A stretch of 64,000 bases of DNA from Ashinkailepas kermadecensis (Eukaryota > Arthropoda > Thecostraca > Neolepadidae), in the NCBI GenBank assembly GCA_034440615.1, contig JAOTOM010003860.1:101001-165000 (forward strand), written 5' to 3'. The position numbers and the translations under genes were made by a program. Numbering within the stretch: position 1 is the stretch's first letter; each line of letters starts with the position of its first letter. Positions 1 through 10,345 of this stretch are shown piece after piece. Under the pieces are notes generated by a model. That model did no database searches, had not been told where the DNA came from, and was given only the letters and a program-made list of their open reading frames with translations.

Positions 1-150
1 TTACCTTGCGGGCCACGGCTTGTTGGACTCGATCAATGACTGGATGTGGGTGGTGAGTGTTGCATGCCTATTCAGTATTGTATCGCATCATTGTATCGCA
101 TCATTGCACCACATCATTGCACGATTGAGGAATAATGTCTCTGAGTGCAT

Positions 151-191
151 GAGTCGCTAGGCATATGCCAGAGACATATGCCTAGCGACTC
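151..191. repeat. Perfect 17-bp inverted repeat (hairpin, 7-nt loop)
   Basis: Arms gagtcgctaggcatatg (151-167) and its exact reverse complement (175-191) flank a 7-nt loop. It sits at the 3' edge of the decayed LINE. Function unknown. Confidence 0.9.
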
Positions 192-250
192 TGCACCAAT
201 GCACATATAAATACTGAGCGACTCGATGCTCGTCTGGTGGCGGGCGGTAG

Positions 251-445
251 TCAGTTCCAAGCGACCGTGGCGCGGCATGAGAGCCCTCGCTGGAACTGAG
301 TGAGTAGACATCTTGTGAGGTTAAGCTCGCCGACTGACCCAGCTCCTGTCTTCCTCTGCGAGACTTGTGGACCGCTAGGTAAGCATCTCACGAACAGCTT
401 CAGGCCATTGCTCAACACTCCTGGCTCTGTGTACCTGAAGGCCAT
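251..445 (-). pseudogene. C-terminal tail of the LINE ORF2
   Basis: The minus strand reads VSQRKTGAGSVGELNLTRC and then LSCRATVAWN, matching the tail seen after the RT in CR1/Rex-like elements (roughly VSQR, LPR, FxxRATxAWNxLP). It is out of frame with the RT block, which shows that the element's sequence continues past the RT and two hairpins. Assignment is from remembered family consensus and could not be aligned here. Confidence 0.55.
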
Positions 446-501
446 CGTGTTCCCGGACCATCTCTGCGATCTTCAGCCATCCTAATGACGTGAATGCAGG
501 G

Positions 502-538
502 GACACATGTCCATTGCGGTGCACAATGGACATGTGTC
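502..538. repeat. Perfect 15-bp inverted repeat (hairpin, 7-nt loop)
   Basis: Arms gacacatgtccattg (502-516) and the exact reverse complement (524-538) enclose 7 nt. It lies between the RT and C-tail blocks of the LINE relic and has the same loop length as the hairpin at 151-191. Confidence 0.9.
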
Positions 539-1921
539 AATGACAAATTGACACATCGCGTGGCAAAATTGACGCATTTTTACACGCGGCGCAGACAGCA
601 CTGAGTGACTCCGCCCCAGAGGGATAGACAATACAGGATATGAGGACAAACATGGATATGGACTAAGAGTTTGAGGACATCCATAGGGAAATGATGGCGA
701 AATTTGTATAGGGATGCAGTGACGGCGTTGCATTTGTGCACGACCACCGATATGTGAAATTCCCAACTAAAGTGCTGGTCGAGGAGGACACCTGACACTT
801 TAACGGTGGATATGGAGTTATGATCAAATCTGAAAGAGCGATCTGGAAGTTCACTGCCTTTCTTAGTGACGCCTTGGTGCCAAATATGGTGAGGTGAGTT
901 TTGTCCGGGGTCATCCTTAGACTATTGGACTGAAACCAATTTGTAAGATGTGATATGGACTCCTCCACCTGTGCCTTTAGGTTGGATATGCCGGTAGCGT
1001 TAGGCAATGAATTGTCTAGAAGCTGGATGTCGTCGGCATAGGGTAATAGGCGGTCATGGGGGAGGAAATAGGACAGGTCGTTGATGAAAATGAGAAGGAG
1101 AATTGGCCTGATGATGGAGCCACGTCGTCGATCAGGGGAAGGATGGAGAAGCCGCAACTCACCGTCTACTTCCGGTCGCTGAGGTAGCTGCGGAACCACT
1201 CCATCAACTACACGCCATAGCAGCCGAGCTTGGCCAGGAGGACACCATGATCGACGCTGTCGAAGGCTTTGCTGAGGTCTATCGTTGCGACCCGAAGTGG
1301 CCCTTGTCGACCATCTGTAGAGTCCATTCGACAGCATCGAGCATGGCGTCCTCCGTACAGTGATTCGGTCGGTAGGCGTGCTGCAAAGACAAGAGCACAT
1401 GAATTGTCAACCAGGTAGGTCACCAACTGCATGGAGACGGCCTCTTCCGCGACTTTGGAGAGCACAGACAGAATTGAGCTGGGCCTAAAGTTGCTGATAT
1501 CAGAACTATCGTCTAACTTAAAAATGGGTGTGACATGGGAGACTTTCCATGCAATGGGGAAGACCTGTGTGGCAATAGAACAATGAACGAGATGGAGCAG
1601 ATTTGGACTGATGACAGCGAAGCATTTTTTTAAAGCATGGAGAGGGACTCCGTCGACTCCGACTGCCCCAGAGGAACCCATTCACCCTATCACTTTAGGG
1701 AGCTCAGGGAGAGTGGCGGTGTGCAGCACTAGCACCGACGCGCACACTCTGGGCGGCCGGGGACCGGACACGGGGTTACCGTCGCGCACCATCTCGGCTG
1801 CTCTGCGTGAGCCCACCGCCGCGAAGTGCCAATTGAACTCGTCTGCACGGGCTAACACATCATCATCACCGTCGGTGGGCCTCTCTGCCAGTCGGAGCGC
1901 AAACGCTTTCAGCGGCGCCAA
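530..1921 (-). pseudogene. Reverse transcriptase part of the LINE ORF2 (broken)
   Basis: A linker (ADEFNWHFAAVG, 1921-1685) runs in frame, across one TGA at 1682-1684, into an RT fingers/palm region: WKVSHVTPIFK, ISNFRPSSILSVLSKV, then DLSKAFDSVDHGVLLAKLG. After an in-frame stop near 1210 and a frameshift near 1110-1150 it continues as ILLLIFINDL and LLPYADDIQLL, so the YADD catalytic box survives. The thumb (ISHLTNWFQSNSLRMTPDKT) and the connection around 798-580 (MSGVLLDQHFSWEFHI, FRHHFPMDVLKLLVH) follow in shifted frames. The family is certain to the level of non-LTR RT; the clade is an inference. Confidence 0.87.
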
Positions 1922-2065
1922 AACTGCCTTCGGTCAGAGAGCAGGCCACTAGAAGAGCCCACGGCGGGATCGGATAAGTTTATTCTTGAGGCGATTTCGG
2001 CTCTGTTGATAGTTCTGCCGTGCTTCCGGTGTTCTGGACGTCTTCCACTCTCTTCTCGCTGCGTC

Positions 2066-2213
2066 ACGCTCCTCCGTGGCTGACGTGAGCTCGGCGTTAT
2101 CCACGCTCCTCCATGGCTGACGTGAGCTCGGCGTTATCCACGCTCCTCCATAGCTGACGTGAGCTCGGCGTTATCCACGCTCCTCCATGGCTGACGTGAG
2201 CTCGGTGTTATCC
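2066..2213. repeat. 37-bp tandem repeat, 4 copies
   Basis: The word tgacgtgagctcggcgttat starts at 2081, 2118, 2155 and 2192, a period of 37 with few differences. It lies inside the LINE relic between its endonuclease and linker. Confidence 0.9.
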
Positions 2214-2524
2214 CGGAGCCACGGACATTGCGGGTGATGCCGTGTGACGGTGATGAGCGGGCAGGGCTCATCAACGGCCGCGTTCCAAACTATCATGAGG
2301 GCCGCCAGCTTCCCATCAGCCTCGGTAGCCTCGTAGGGCGATCCCCAGTCAGCGGTCAGCAGGCTCAGACAGAGAGCATTCCAGTCGACGCGCCTCCACG
2401 GCCTGGTGGTGACGGGGGCGGGGCGCGATGGGCGCTGTCGGCGGATCTGGGCGTTGATGAAAATGGGCTGGTGGTCTGCTATGGGATCCGGGAGTACAAC
2501 GACGGGTGCGGGAGGTCTGTGATG

Positions 2525-3250
2525 TTAGATATGATGAGGTTCAGCAGCGTGTGTGTAGGGAGGAGTTGGTTTGCCTGCATCACCAGCTGTTTGAGGCGCC
2601 AGGTCGTTCAGGATGTTTTTCGAGCTGCGGGTGTCGGAATTATCCGCATCCATGTTGATGTTTAGATACCCCAGGGCCACGACTGGCTTGTTGATGGAGA
2701 CAGCTGCCTGGAGCTGCTGCTCTATGAGCTCCAACCCTCTGGTGACGGGTGCGCTGGGCGGCCGGTAGATGGTGCCGACGGTCCCAGTTCGCCGGCTGGC
2801 ACCCGTCACTGAGAGCCAGAGCGACTCGACTGCAGAGTCGGAGCCGCCAATGTCCAGTCTCATGATTCGGAGCTGTTCGCAGGACGGTGTGGCGACTTCT
2901 CGCCTCGTGGCGCGGCATGGGAGTTCGTTGGCGCTGTGCGGTCACATTCGGATATACGGTATCCAGGAAAGGCCAGCACTCTGTGGGCGATCCCTACCCG
3001 TAGCCAGGTTTCGGGGACGCATAATATGTCGAGTTGGTGCCTGTCCAATAGGAGGTTCATCTCGTCCAGTCTTGGTGCTAAGGACCTGGTATGCTCGAAC
3101 TTGTACGATTGCATTTTCCGCTCATTGCAAATTAGGCGAGTAGTCTGAGACAGCGTCAGGCTTGGGGGCACCGCCAGAATTCGGCCCTCTGGGCGACAGA
3201 CCGAACGTAGACGAGTCTGGTTTCGTTGAAGTGGCGCCGGCGGGGTTATT
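2525..3250 (-). pseudogene. APE-type endonuclease part of the LINE ORF2 (broken)
   Basis: Two minus-strand pieces in different frames carry the domain. The upstream piece (to about 2990) reads LDILCVPETWLR and then FPGYRI, the usual ETWL start of an AP-endonuclease-like LINE domain. The downstream piece (2863-2525) reads GTIYRPPSAP and VVALGYLNINMD, matching the YRPP and GDLNIN blocks, with the expected catalytic D replaced by Y in GYLNIN. A frameshift lies near 2870-2960. In live elements this enzyme nicks the target DNA to prime reverse transcription. This copy is inactive by frameshift and by loss of that acidic residue. Confidence 0.8.
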
Positions 3251-3589
3251 GCTCGTTCGGCTGTCCACACTGGTATTACTGCGAGGGAGTCTTGTCGTGA
3301 AAGTGTTGCCAGTGTGCGACTGCGGGGCGGCTGGGTTCGTATCGATCGTTGAGAATGACGAGGTCTAATAATTGTCGAAATTGCTGGTTTCACATTATAT
3401 CTTTCGTTAAGGCGACATGGACTCTGGATGGAATATTCGATTGGTCGGCACATATTCCAAGGTTCATTGTAACGACGTCATGTGTTTCAATTACAATTTA
3501 ACATAATTTCTCCGAATTGTTTAGCACAGCCGGGCAATAAGAACTCCGAAAATAGCCCAAATTCACAGTTCTAGAGTCAGAAGGCCCAC

Positions 3590-3812
3590 GCTGCGGTGTC
3601 GTCAACACTCCATCAACAGCGTCCGCCCAGAGTCCGAGAGTCTACGACGCGGTGTAAACACCCCATCGACAGCGTCCGCCCAGAGTCAGAGAGTCCACGA
3701 TGCGGTGTCGTCAACACCCATCGACAGCGTCCGCCCAGAGTCAGAGAGTCCACGATGCTGTGTCAACACTCCATCGACAGTGTCCGCCCAGAGTCAAAAG
3801 GTCCAACTCTGA
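3590..3812. repeat. 53-55-bp tandem repeat, 4 copies
   Basis: The word cagcgtccgcccagagtc recurs at about 3617, 3670, 3725 and 3778. It reads through in frame by chance; no gene is supported. Confidence 0.85.
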
Positions 3813-4253
3813 CCTGCGAAGGTCATCAGACTGTAGCCGCCGCCATTTGCTCCATGTTTGCCACATCGCGCAGCCTTCGGCACTGAATGGTCCGTTATGT
3901 GTGATGTGCCACCGCCCTGGCTCCTCAGTGGGCCGGTGTGCTATTTACAGATATGTCTTTCAGTGCGGTTGACATTCATGCTGCTGTTGTTGGTAAGCAT
4001 GCGTGATATATTCCCTCTTCCGAAGCAAATTATGTATAGAACCATTGCTACCTTGATTATGTAGCTATAGTCATATTCGCTTGATTATGTCGACCAGCTG
4101 GTCAGTAATTAACATAACCAATACTATATTATCAGCAACCAAGGCATGACTTGGCAGAATTCAAGAACAGACATGGGAAAAGTGGTTTGTAACCACCATC
4201 AAAAAAAGGTTTTATGATGATTGCAATCTCTCCAACTCAATGCCACATCTCCT
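3813..4253. other. Unassigned interval
   Basis: No coding match, RNA gene or repeat is seen. It is A/T-rich toward its right end. Confidence 0.5.
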
Positions 4254-4498
<245 letters not shown>

Positions 4499-5173
4499 AT
4501 GGGTATCCATACATAACTGAAATACAGTTTAGGAGACGGTAATGCGATGCTTGCCGGGCGTAATATGAAACTCAAGTGAATCCTCGGTCACAGTTAACAA
4601 ATAACTTGGTGCAGTTCTATCTGAGTTAGAGACAAACATAATGCACACCGGACGACTTTTCTCTCTTCTTTCCTCCACTTCTTTTATTTTCTCGTAGTAA
4701 TGTGCATATGGCCCCCTATGGTTCAATTCTTAATGTATCGATCGCTAATATTTACTGTTCGTGTACTGGGTTTTTTTCCCGATGGTTGTATCCTTTGTAG
4801 ATGCTGAAAATTACAATGAATTACATGCAGTTGCGAAGCTTTAAAGGAGTTATTGCGGGGGTTCAGCAATGCTGATGAAGTTTAAACGAATTGGAGAGGC
4901 TCCTAATAGAGTCCCATGTCGAGGTACGCAATTATTGAGAGGCTCAACTGAACCTTGCAAGGGCTCGAGCCCTCCGAAGAGATAGCAAGCTCCATATGAC
5001 AACATGAACAAACAAGGAGACCGTGCCTGCCTGATGGCCCCAGTCGGCCTCTGTCTCCTGTCGGTGCTGTTGTTGTGCGATTTGTCGCGCTGTTGGCCCC
5101 GTGACCTCGGCGGGGCCGGGTCGGCCGAGCAATAAATAGACTGTTTCGATGCCACTGTGCGAGCGGTGGCGAC
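4499..5173. other. Unassigned interval
   Basis: Short ORFs only, none with recognisable content. The right end becomes GC-rich as it enters the next repeat. Confidence 0.5.
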
Positions 5174-5333
5174 GTGTCGGGACGGCCGCCACCAGCACCG
5201 CGTCAGTGCCGGACGTCAGTGCCAGACGCGTCTGCCGTCAGTGTCGCCGGCGGGTCGGGACGGCCGCCACCAGCACCGCGTCAGTGCCGGACGTCAGTGC
5301 CAGACGCGTCTGCCGCCAGTGCGGCCGGCGGGC
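5174..5333. repeat. 78-bp tandem duplication, 2 copies
   Basis: The block beginning gggacggccgccaccag occurs twice 78 bp apart (gacggccgcc at 5181 and 5259). Because 78 is a multiple of three, several frames stay open as 26-residue repeats. Confidence 0.9.
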
Positions 5334-5679
5334 CGTGGCGCCGCGTCCAGTGGTGATCAGATCTCCGTCGTGCGGCTGGCTGCTGTTTATTGTCCGACGT
5401 GTTGTGTATTGTCTGGCTTGTTGTTTATCGTCTGGCGTGTTGTTTATTGTGTGTTTATTGTCTGGATTGCCAACTTTCGGTCATGTCAGCTGTTTCGTCT
5501 TCAGCAAGTCATGTTTCTTTCACTGTCTTTTTTTGTTAAATAACAAGTCTATAAGTAACTAATAAAAGTATCTCCATTGATGGTGCATTCATTTTCTTTT
5601 AAGTTGTGGTCGGAGATTCACAATTAGGAGAGCAGGCTGGCAAAAGAGAGATAGGTGATGAAAAGTTCGTGGAGATCGG

Positions 5680-6090
5680 GGAGTAAGTCACCGAGCATGG
5701 TGGGGAGGGTGAGAGGGGCACTGTGTGTGTTGTGGTGGTGTGTGGGATGTAAGTCCCCGAGCATGGTGGGCAGGGTGATAGGGGTATTGTAGGTGTTGTA
5801 ATAGTGTGTGAGGTATACGCTAGCGAGCATAGTGGGGAGGGTGTCGTGGTGGTGTGTGGGGTACACGTTACCGAACATGGTGTGGAGGATGAGAGGGGTG
5901 TTGGGTGTGTTGAAGTGGTGCGTGGGGTGCAAGTCTCCGGGCATGGTGTGGAGGGTGAGAGGCGTGCTGGATGTGTTATAGTGGTGTATGGGGTATTAGT
6001 CACCGAGCATGATGGGGAGGATGAGAATGGTATTGTAGGTGTTGTAGTAGATGTGGGGTGTAAGTTAACGAGCATGATGTGGAGGGTGAG
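5680..6090. repeat. 66-bp degenerate tandem repeat, about 7 copies
   Basis: The word gagcatggtg recurs near 5693, 5759, 5825, 5873, 5939, 6005 and 6070, with steps of 66 bp except one 48-bp step (a deletion) and one 65-bp step. The + strand is G/T-rich. A long minus-strand T/P-rich ORF across it is a repeat artefact. Confidence 0.85.
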
Positions 6091-6284
6091 AGTGGTGTTG
6101 TTGGGTGAGTTGTCGTGGTGAGTGTTTGCATGGCATTGTGGTGAGTATTTGCAGTGGATGTGTAAACGCTTGCCTGTGGAGAGGGCGTTTCGCAGGTGGA
6201 ACAGGTTGGCCATGCAGATCTTGTGAAAAGGTGGCTGTGGGTGAGATTTGTGCGCCCTATGTGTAGTGTTGCGAGTCCAACCTC

Positions 6285-6758
6285 GCATAGTCTGGTGGGT
6301 TGGTTTGTGGTGGTCCATGTTGTGAAGGTGGGGTGTATGTTGTGCATTTGTATAGTGGCGCTGTCTGGTGGGTTGGTTTGTGGTGCTCCATGCTGTGAAG
6401 GTGGGATGTGTGTTGCGTAGTTGTATAGTGGCGTTGTCTGGTGAGTTGATTTGTGGTGCTCAATGTTGTGAAGGTGGGGTGTATGTTGCGTAGTTGTATT
6501 GTGGCGCTGTCTGGTGGATTGGTTTATGGTGCTCCATGTTGTGAAGGTGGGATGTGTGTTGCGTAGTTGTATAGTGGCGTTGCCTGGTGAGTTGATTTGT
6601 CGTGCTCCATGTTGTGAAGGTGGGGTGTATGTTGTGCAGTTGTATAGTGGCGCTGTCTGGTGGGTTGGTTTGTGGTGCTCCATGTTGTGAAGGTGCGGTG
6701 TATGTTGTGCAGTTGTGTGGTGGCGCTGTCTGGTGGGTTGGTTTGTGGTGCTCGCCGT
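6285..6758. repeat. 73-bp tandem repeat, about 6 copies
   Basis: The ggcgctgtctggtgggttgg segment recurs every 73 bp (ggcg at 6357, 6430, 6503 and onward). It abuts a GC-rich, promoter-like stretch at 6760-6896. Confidence 0.9.
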
Positions 6759-6896
6759 GGCAGTCCCCACGTCCCCAAGTCGGCAGTCGCGAGCGAAACT
6801 CCCGTGCGTGGTCGATGCGGATCGGGACGGGTTGGAGGAGGTTCGTGACCACCAGTCGCGGCTGCCGGGCGGCTGGCAGCGCTGGTATTGCCCAAC

Positions 6897-7054
6897 ATGG
6901 CGGCACCTGCTGAAGTGGTCCAGCCGCTGGAGGGTGCTGATGGTGACAGTGCACCGGCGGGTCAGGGTGTGACGGCGGGTCAGGATATGGTGGACTGCGA
7001 CACTTGTGGCGAGCTGAGGCCGACCGCCAGACCAGACGGCAAGCCCCGCATCGT
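6897..7054 (+). CDS. Candidate first coding exon (possible alternative NADK 5' exon)
   Basis: An ATG in a strong context (cccaacATGGCGG) opens 52 codons plus 2 nt that stop exactly at a consensus donor, cgcatcgt|gtaagt (GT at 7055). The peptide starts MAAPAEVVQPLEG and holds a CxxC pair (VDCDTCGEL, residues 33-40) before RPDGKPRIV. The exon ends in phase 2, the phase needed to join the NADK exon at 37465, which would give a valine before RTRSL. About one donor in three would match by chance, and the distance is 30 kb, so the link is weak. It may instead belong to another gene or to none. Confidence 0.3.
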
Positions 7055-7206
7055 GTAAGTACGCTCTGCGCACAGCTATAAACAAAGAGAATTTGCGATT
7101 AGTGAGGCTTCCCTCCCCATCTAGGCTCGCCTCCCGCCATATATCCACCTCAATCCCTACAAGAGTGAGGCATAGCGGAGCAAGGAATATGGAGAGAGGG
7201 AGAAGA

Positions 7207-8100
<894 letters not shown>

Positions 8101-8303
8101 GTAATGTCGAGAGCACTTCGTGCAGACACGATTGGCCGTGGCCTATTTGCTGTGAGCCGACGTTCCCGGCTGCCCGTCACGTGAACGTCTTCGTGCCGGC
8201 GCTGTCCTCTGCCCCCCCCCTCACACGTGGCCCGCAGCCCCGCCGTACTGCACCTCGCACTCAGTCGTGGCCGCGGTGGCGGACGGCGGGTGTCGGCGCA
8301 GGT

Positions 8304-8590
8304 ATGAGCGAGCTGGCCATCATCCGCGAGACGCCGGCCGTCACCGTCGGCCAAAGGTCAGACGTGCCGGGTCACGGGTCACTCGCGACAGTCGCGGACG
8401 CAGCCGTCTCGGCGGTCACCGTCGGCCAGAGGTCAGACGTGCCGGGTCACGGGTCACTCGCGGCGGTCACGGACGGAGCCGTCGTGGCGGTCACCGTCGG
8501 CCTACGGCGCGGCAGCGAGGAGCGCTCACTCTCCGCCCGGCTGGGACTGTACGTGCAGCAGCAGCTGGGTGGCAGGCCGGTGTCCTTCAG
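8304..8590 (+). CDS. Candidate alternative first coding exon of NADK
   Basis: From ATG 8304 the frame reads MSELAIIRETPAV and then a 25-residue repeat (VTVGQRSDVPGHGS twice), then SARLGLYVQQQLGG and RPVSF. It ends in phase 2 at ttcag|gtgggg (GT at 8591). Joined to the NADK exon at 37465 it would give SF-R-RTRSLNAPSP; the FRRTRSL string is what animal NADKs carry at this point, as remembered for human NADK. The frame is also open upstream of 8304. Against it: the distance (29 kb), the internal repeat and the lack of other homology. An inference worth a transcript check. Confidence 0.33.
8340..8502. repeat. 75-bp tandem repeat, 2.2 copies
   Basis: gtcaccgtcggcc starts at 8340, 8415 and 8490, a period of exactly 75 bp (25 codons). 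It lies inside the candidate exon at 8304-8590, so array length would change the protein without shifting frame. Confidence 0.9.
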
Positions 8591-8599
8591 GTGGGGGAA

Positions 8600-9775
8600 G
8601 CTTATCAGATCTACTTTCAGAAAATCTACGTTCAGAAGATCTACTTTCAGAAGATCTATTTTCACAAGATCTACTTTCAGAAGATCTATTTCACAAGATC
8701 TACTTTCAGAAGATCTATTTTCACAAAATCTACTCTCGAGTCTGAATGTTCAGAAGATCTACTGAAGCTGGAAATTTTCAGAAGATCTACTCGGAGGATG
8801 GAAGTGTTCACAAGATCTACTCTCGGGACTGGATGTTCAGAAGATCTACTCTTGGCCCGGAATGTTCAGAAGATCTACTCGGAAGAGGGATATGTTCACA
8901 AGATCTACTCTCTGGACTGGATTGTTCAGAAGATCTACTCGAAGACGAAACTGTTCACAAGATCTACTTTCAGAAGATTTATTTTCACAAGATCTACTCT
9001 CAGGTTGGAATGTTCAGAAGATCTACAAATAAGCCGCACTTGTTCAGAAGATCTACTGCTGGAAATGTTCCGAAGATCTACTACTGGAAATGTTCAGAAG
9101 ATCTACTGATAGCTGGAAATTTTCAGAAGATCTACTCGGAGGATGGAAGTGTTCACAAGATCTACTCTCGGGACTGGATGTTCAGAAGATCTACTGATAG
9201 CTGGAAATTTTCAGAAGATCTACTCGGAGGATGGAAGTGTTCACAAGATCTACTCTCGGGACTGGATGTTCAGAAGATCTACTCTTGGCGCGGAATGTTC
9301 AGAAGATCTACTCTCAATTCTGATGTCCAAGAAGCATAGGTTCAGCTTGCTCTCGCTAGGTAGCAGCACGGTCTTAGTATTACCACAATTAATAATGAAT
9401 GAATATCATGAGATTGAACGCTGAAGCATAGGTAACGATTTTTTCCCGCTAGATGGCAGGATGATGCTACCGAAAACGCACTCGTTGTGTGCCGGTATTG
9501 TTAGCCTCCCTTAGCTTGGCAATCGGCTGCCGTCCCGTGGGAAACTGATATGAGGAGTAGAGGCGGATGGAAAGGACGCACACATTGTTCAGACATATTT
9601 GTATCTGAGCCCACGGTTGGCTTAAAATGTTCAATGCACTGTGATACTCGCGCAATATTTGCATTTTATCCACCTGCAATTTGGCGGCTGGTCATTCCCT
9701 GGTGACGCTATTGACTAGCATTCTGTGGAAGGACTGAGAAAACGCAGCGTCTGCGGCGCGCCAAATTTGCTGCCG
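8600..9775 (+). mobile_element. BglII-minisatellite element, copy 1
   Basis: About 720 bp of TTCAGAAGATCTACT or TTCACAAGATCTACT words, tight at first (15-18 bp apart) then every 29-30 bp with variable 13-15-bp spacers, are followed by about 450 bp of unique sequence (aagcataggttcagcttg, cgctagatggcaggatgatg, ggaaactgatatg, ending ggcgcgccaaattt). The whole unit occurs again inverted at 27572-28745. This marks it as a dispersed or duplicated element. No TIR, target-site duplication or transposase was recognised, and its class is unknown. Confidence 0.8.
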
Positions 9776-10126
9776 CCACGCCGGCCTTGATTCTGTAGCG
9801 GAGCGCTTTCGCAGCGCCCTGCGGCGCTGCCGTACCTGTCGGTACGTGCGGCTCCGACAGCATTATAATCGCCATGCTTAAGGTGACTTACTGTTGTTGG
9901 ACCTACGGCATGCTATTAATAGTAGCATTGTAAACTGGAAAACCCACTATAATAGTGCCGATAGATACCCACTATAATGCCCACTATAATAGTGCAACGA
10001 CGATGCTAAGCAGTGCAAATATCGACGAATATCGATATTGCTGGTCGTGGCTAGGATTTGTGTGCTTGTAGTATGTACACAATTGCTGCAATATGTATCT
10101 AGTCAGCATATTCTATGCCGGTAAAA
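9776..10126. other. Unassigned interval with two short palindromes
   Basis: CACTATAATAGTG (6-bp arms, one central base) occurs at 9945-9957 and 9982-9994, with a partial copy between. Hairpin-prone GC sequence lies at 9795-9860. No gene is seen. Confidence 0.5.
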
Positions 10127-10345
10127 GTATGGCTTCCGCCCTGACATATCGACGAAGGCGGCAATCCTTCAGCTGTAATATATGCGACGAGCAATGTTGA
10201 CAAAGACATGATGATGTCACTAGTTACTGCAGACACCTCAAACGCATTTGACAGCGTAGAGCACAGCCTCGTGGAGAAGCTAGGATGGTGCGGCATCGAC
10301 AGCCAGTGGTTCGCCGCATGGCTTAGCAATGGTACGCAGTATGCT
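10127..10345 (+). pseudogene. Reverse transcriptase fragment of a non-LTR element
   Basis: The + strand reads GFRPDISTKAAILQL, then stops, then TSNAFDSVEHSLVEKLGWCGI and WFAAWLSNGTQ. This corresponds to the palm motif (DLSKAFDSVDHxLLLEKLxxxGI followed by WFxxYLSxRTQ) of LINE RTs. Only this core remains, about 70 codons with three stops. It is a different copy from the minus-strand relic at 200-3390, with residues closer to the GWYGID-type LINEs. Confidence 0.72.

Larger units (their letters stand above)
200..3390 (-). mobile_element. Decayed non-LTR retrotransposon (LINE) with endonuclease and reverse transcriptase
   Basis: Read on the minus strand, conserved blocks follow one another in the order of a CR1/Rex/Jockey-type ORF2: APE-like endonuclease (about 3250-2525), linker, reverse transcriptase (about 1690-530) and a C-terminal tail (445-251). 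Stops and frameshifts separate the blocks, so it cannot make its protein. A 37-bp tandem repeat (2066-2213) lies inside it and two perfect hairpins lie in its 3' part. The clade is uncertain. The 5' end is placed only roughly, and no poly-A tail or target-site duplication was found. Confidence 0.85.

Noticed and set aside
6000..7148. Minus ORF of 382 codons (T/P/Q-rich)
   Set aside because: It spans the 66-bp and 73-bp repeats and opposes the candidate + exon; no domain and a repeat-driven composition.
8600..9330. Repeat-spacer pattern resembling a CRISPR array
   Set aside because: Repeats are only 15 bp, spacers 13-15 bp and shared between two copies, and the genome is eukaryotic with spliced genes. 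It is a minisatellite in a dispersed element.
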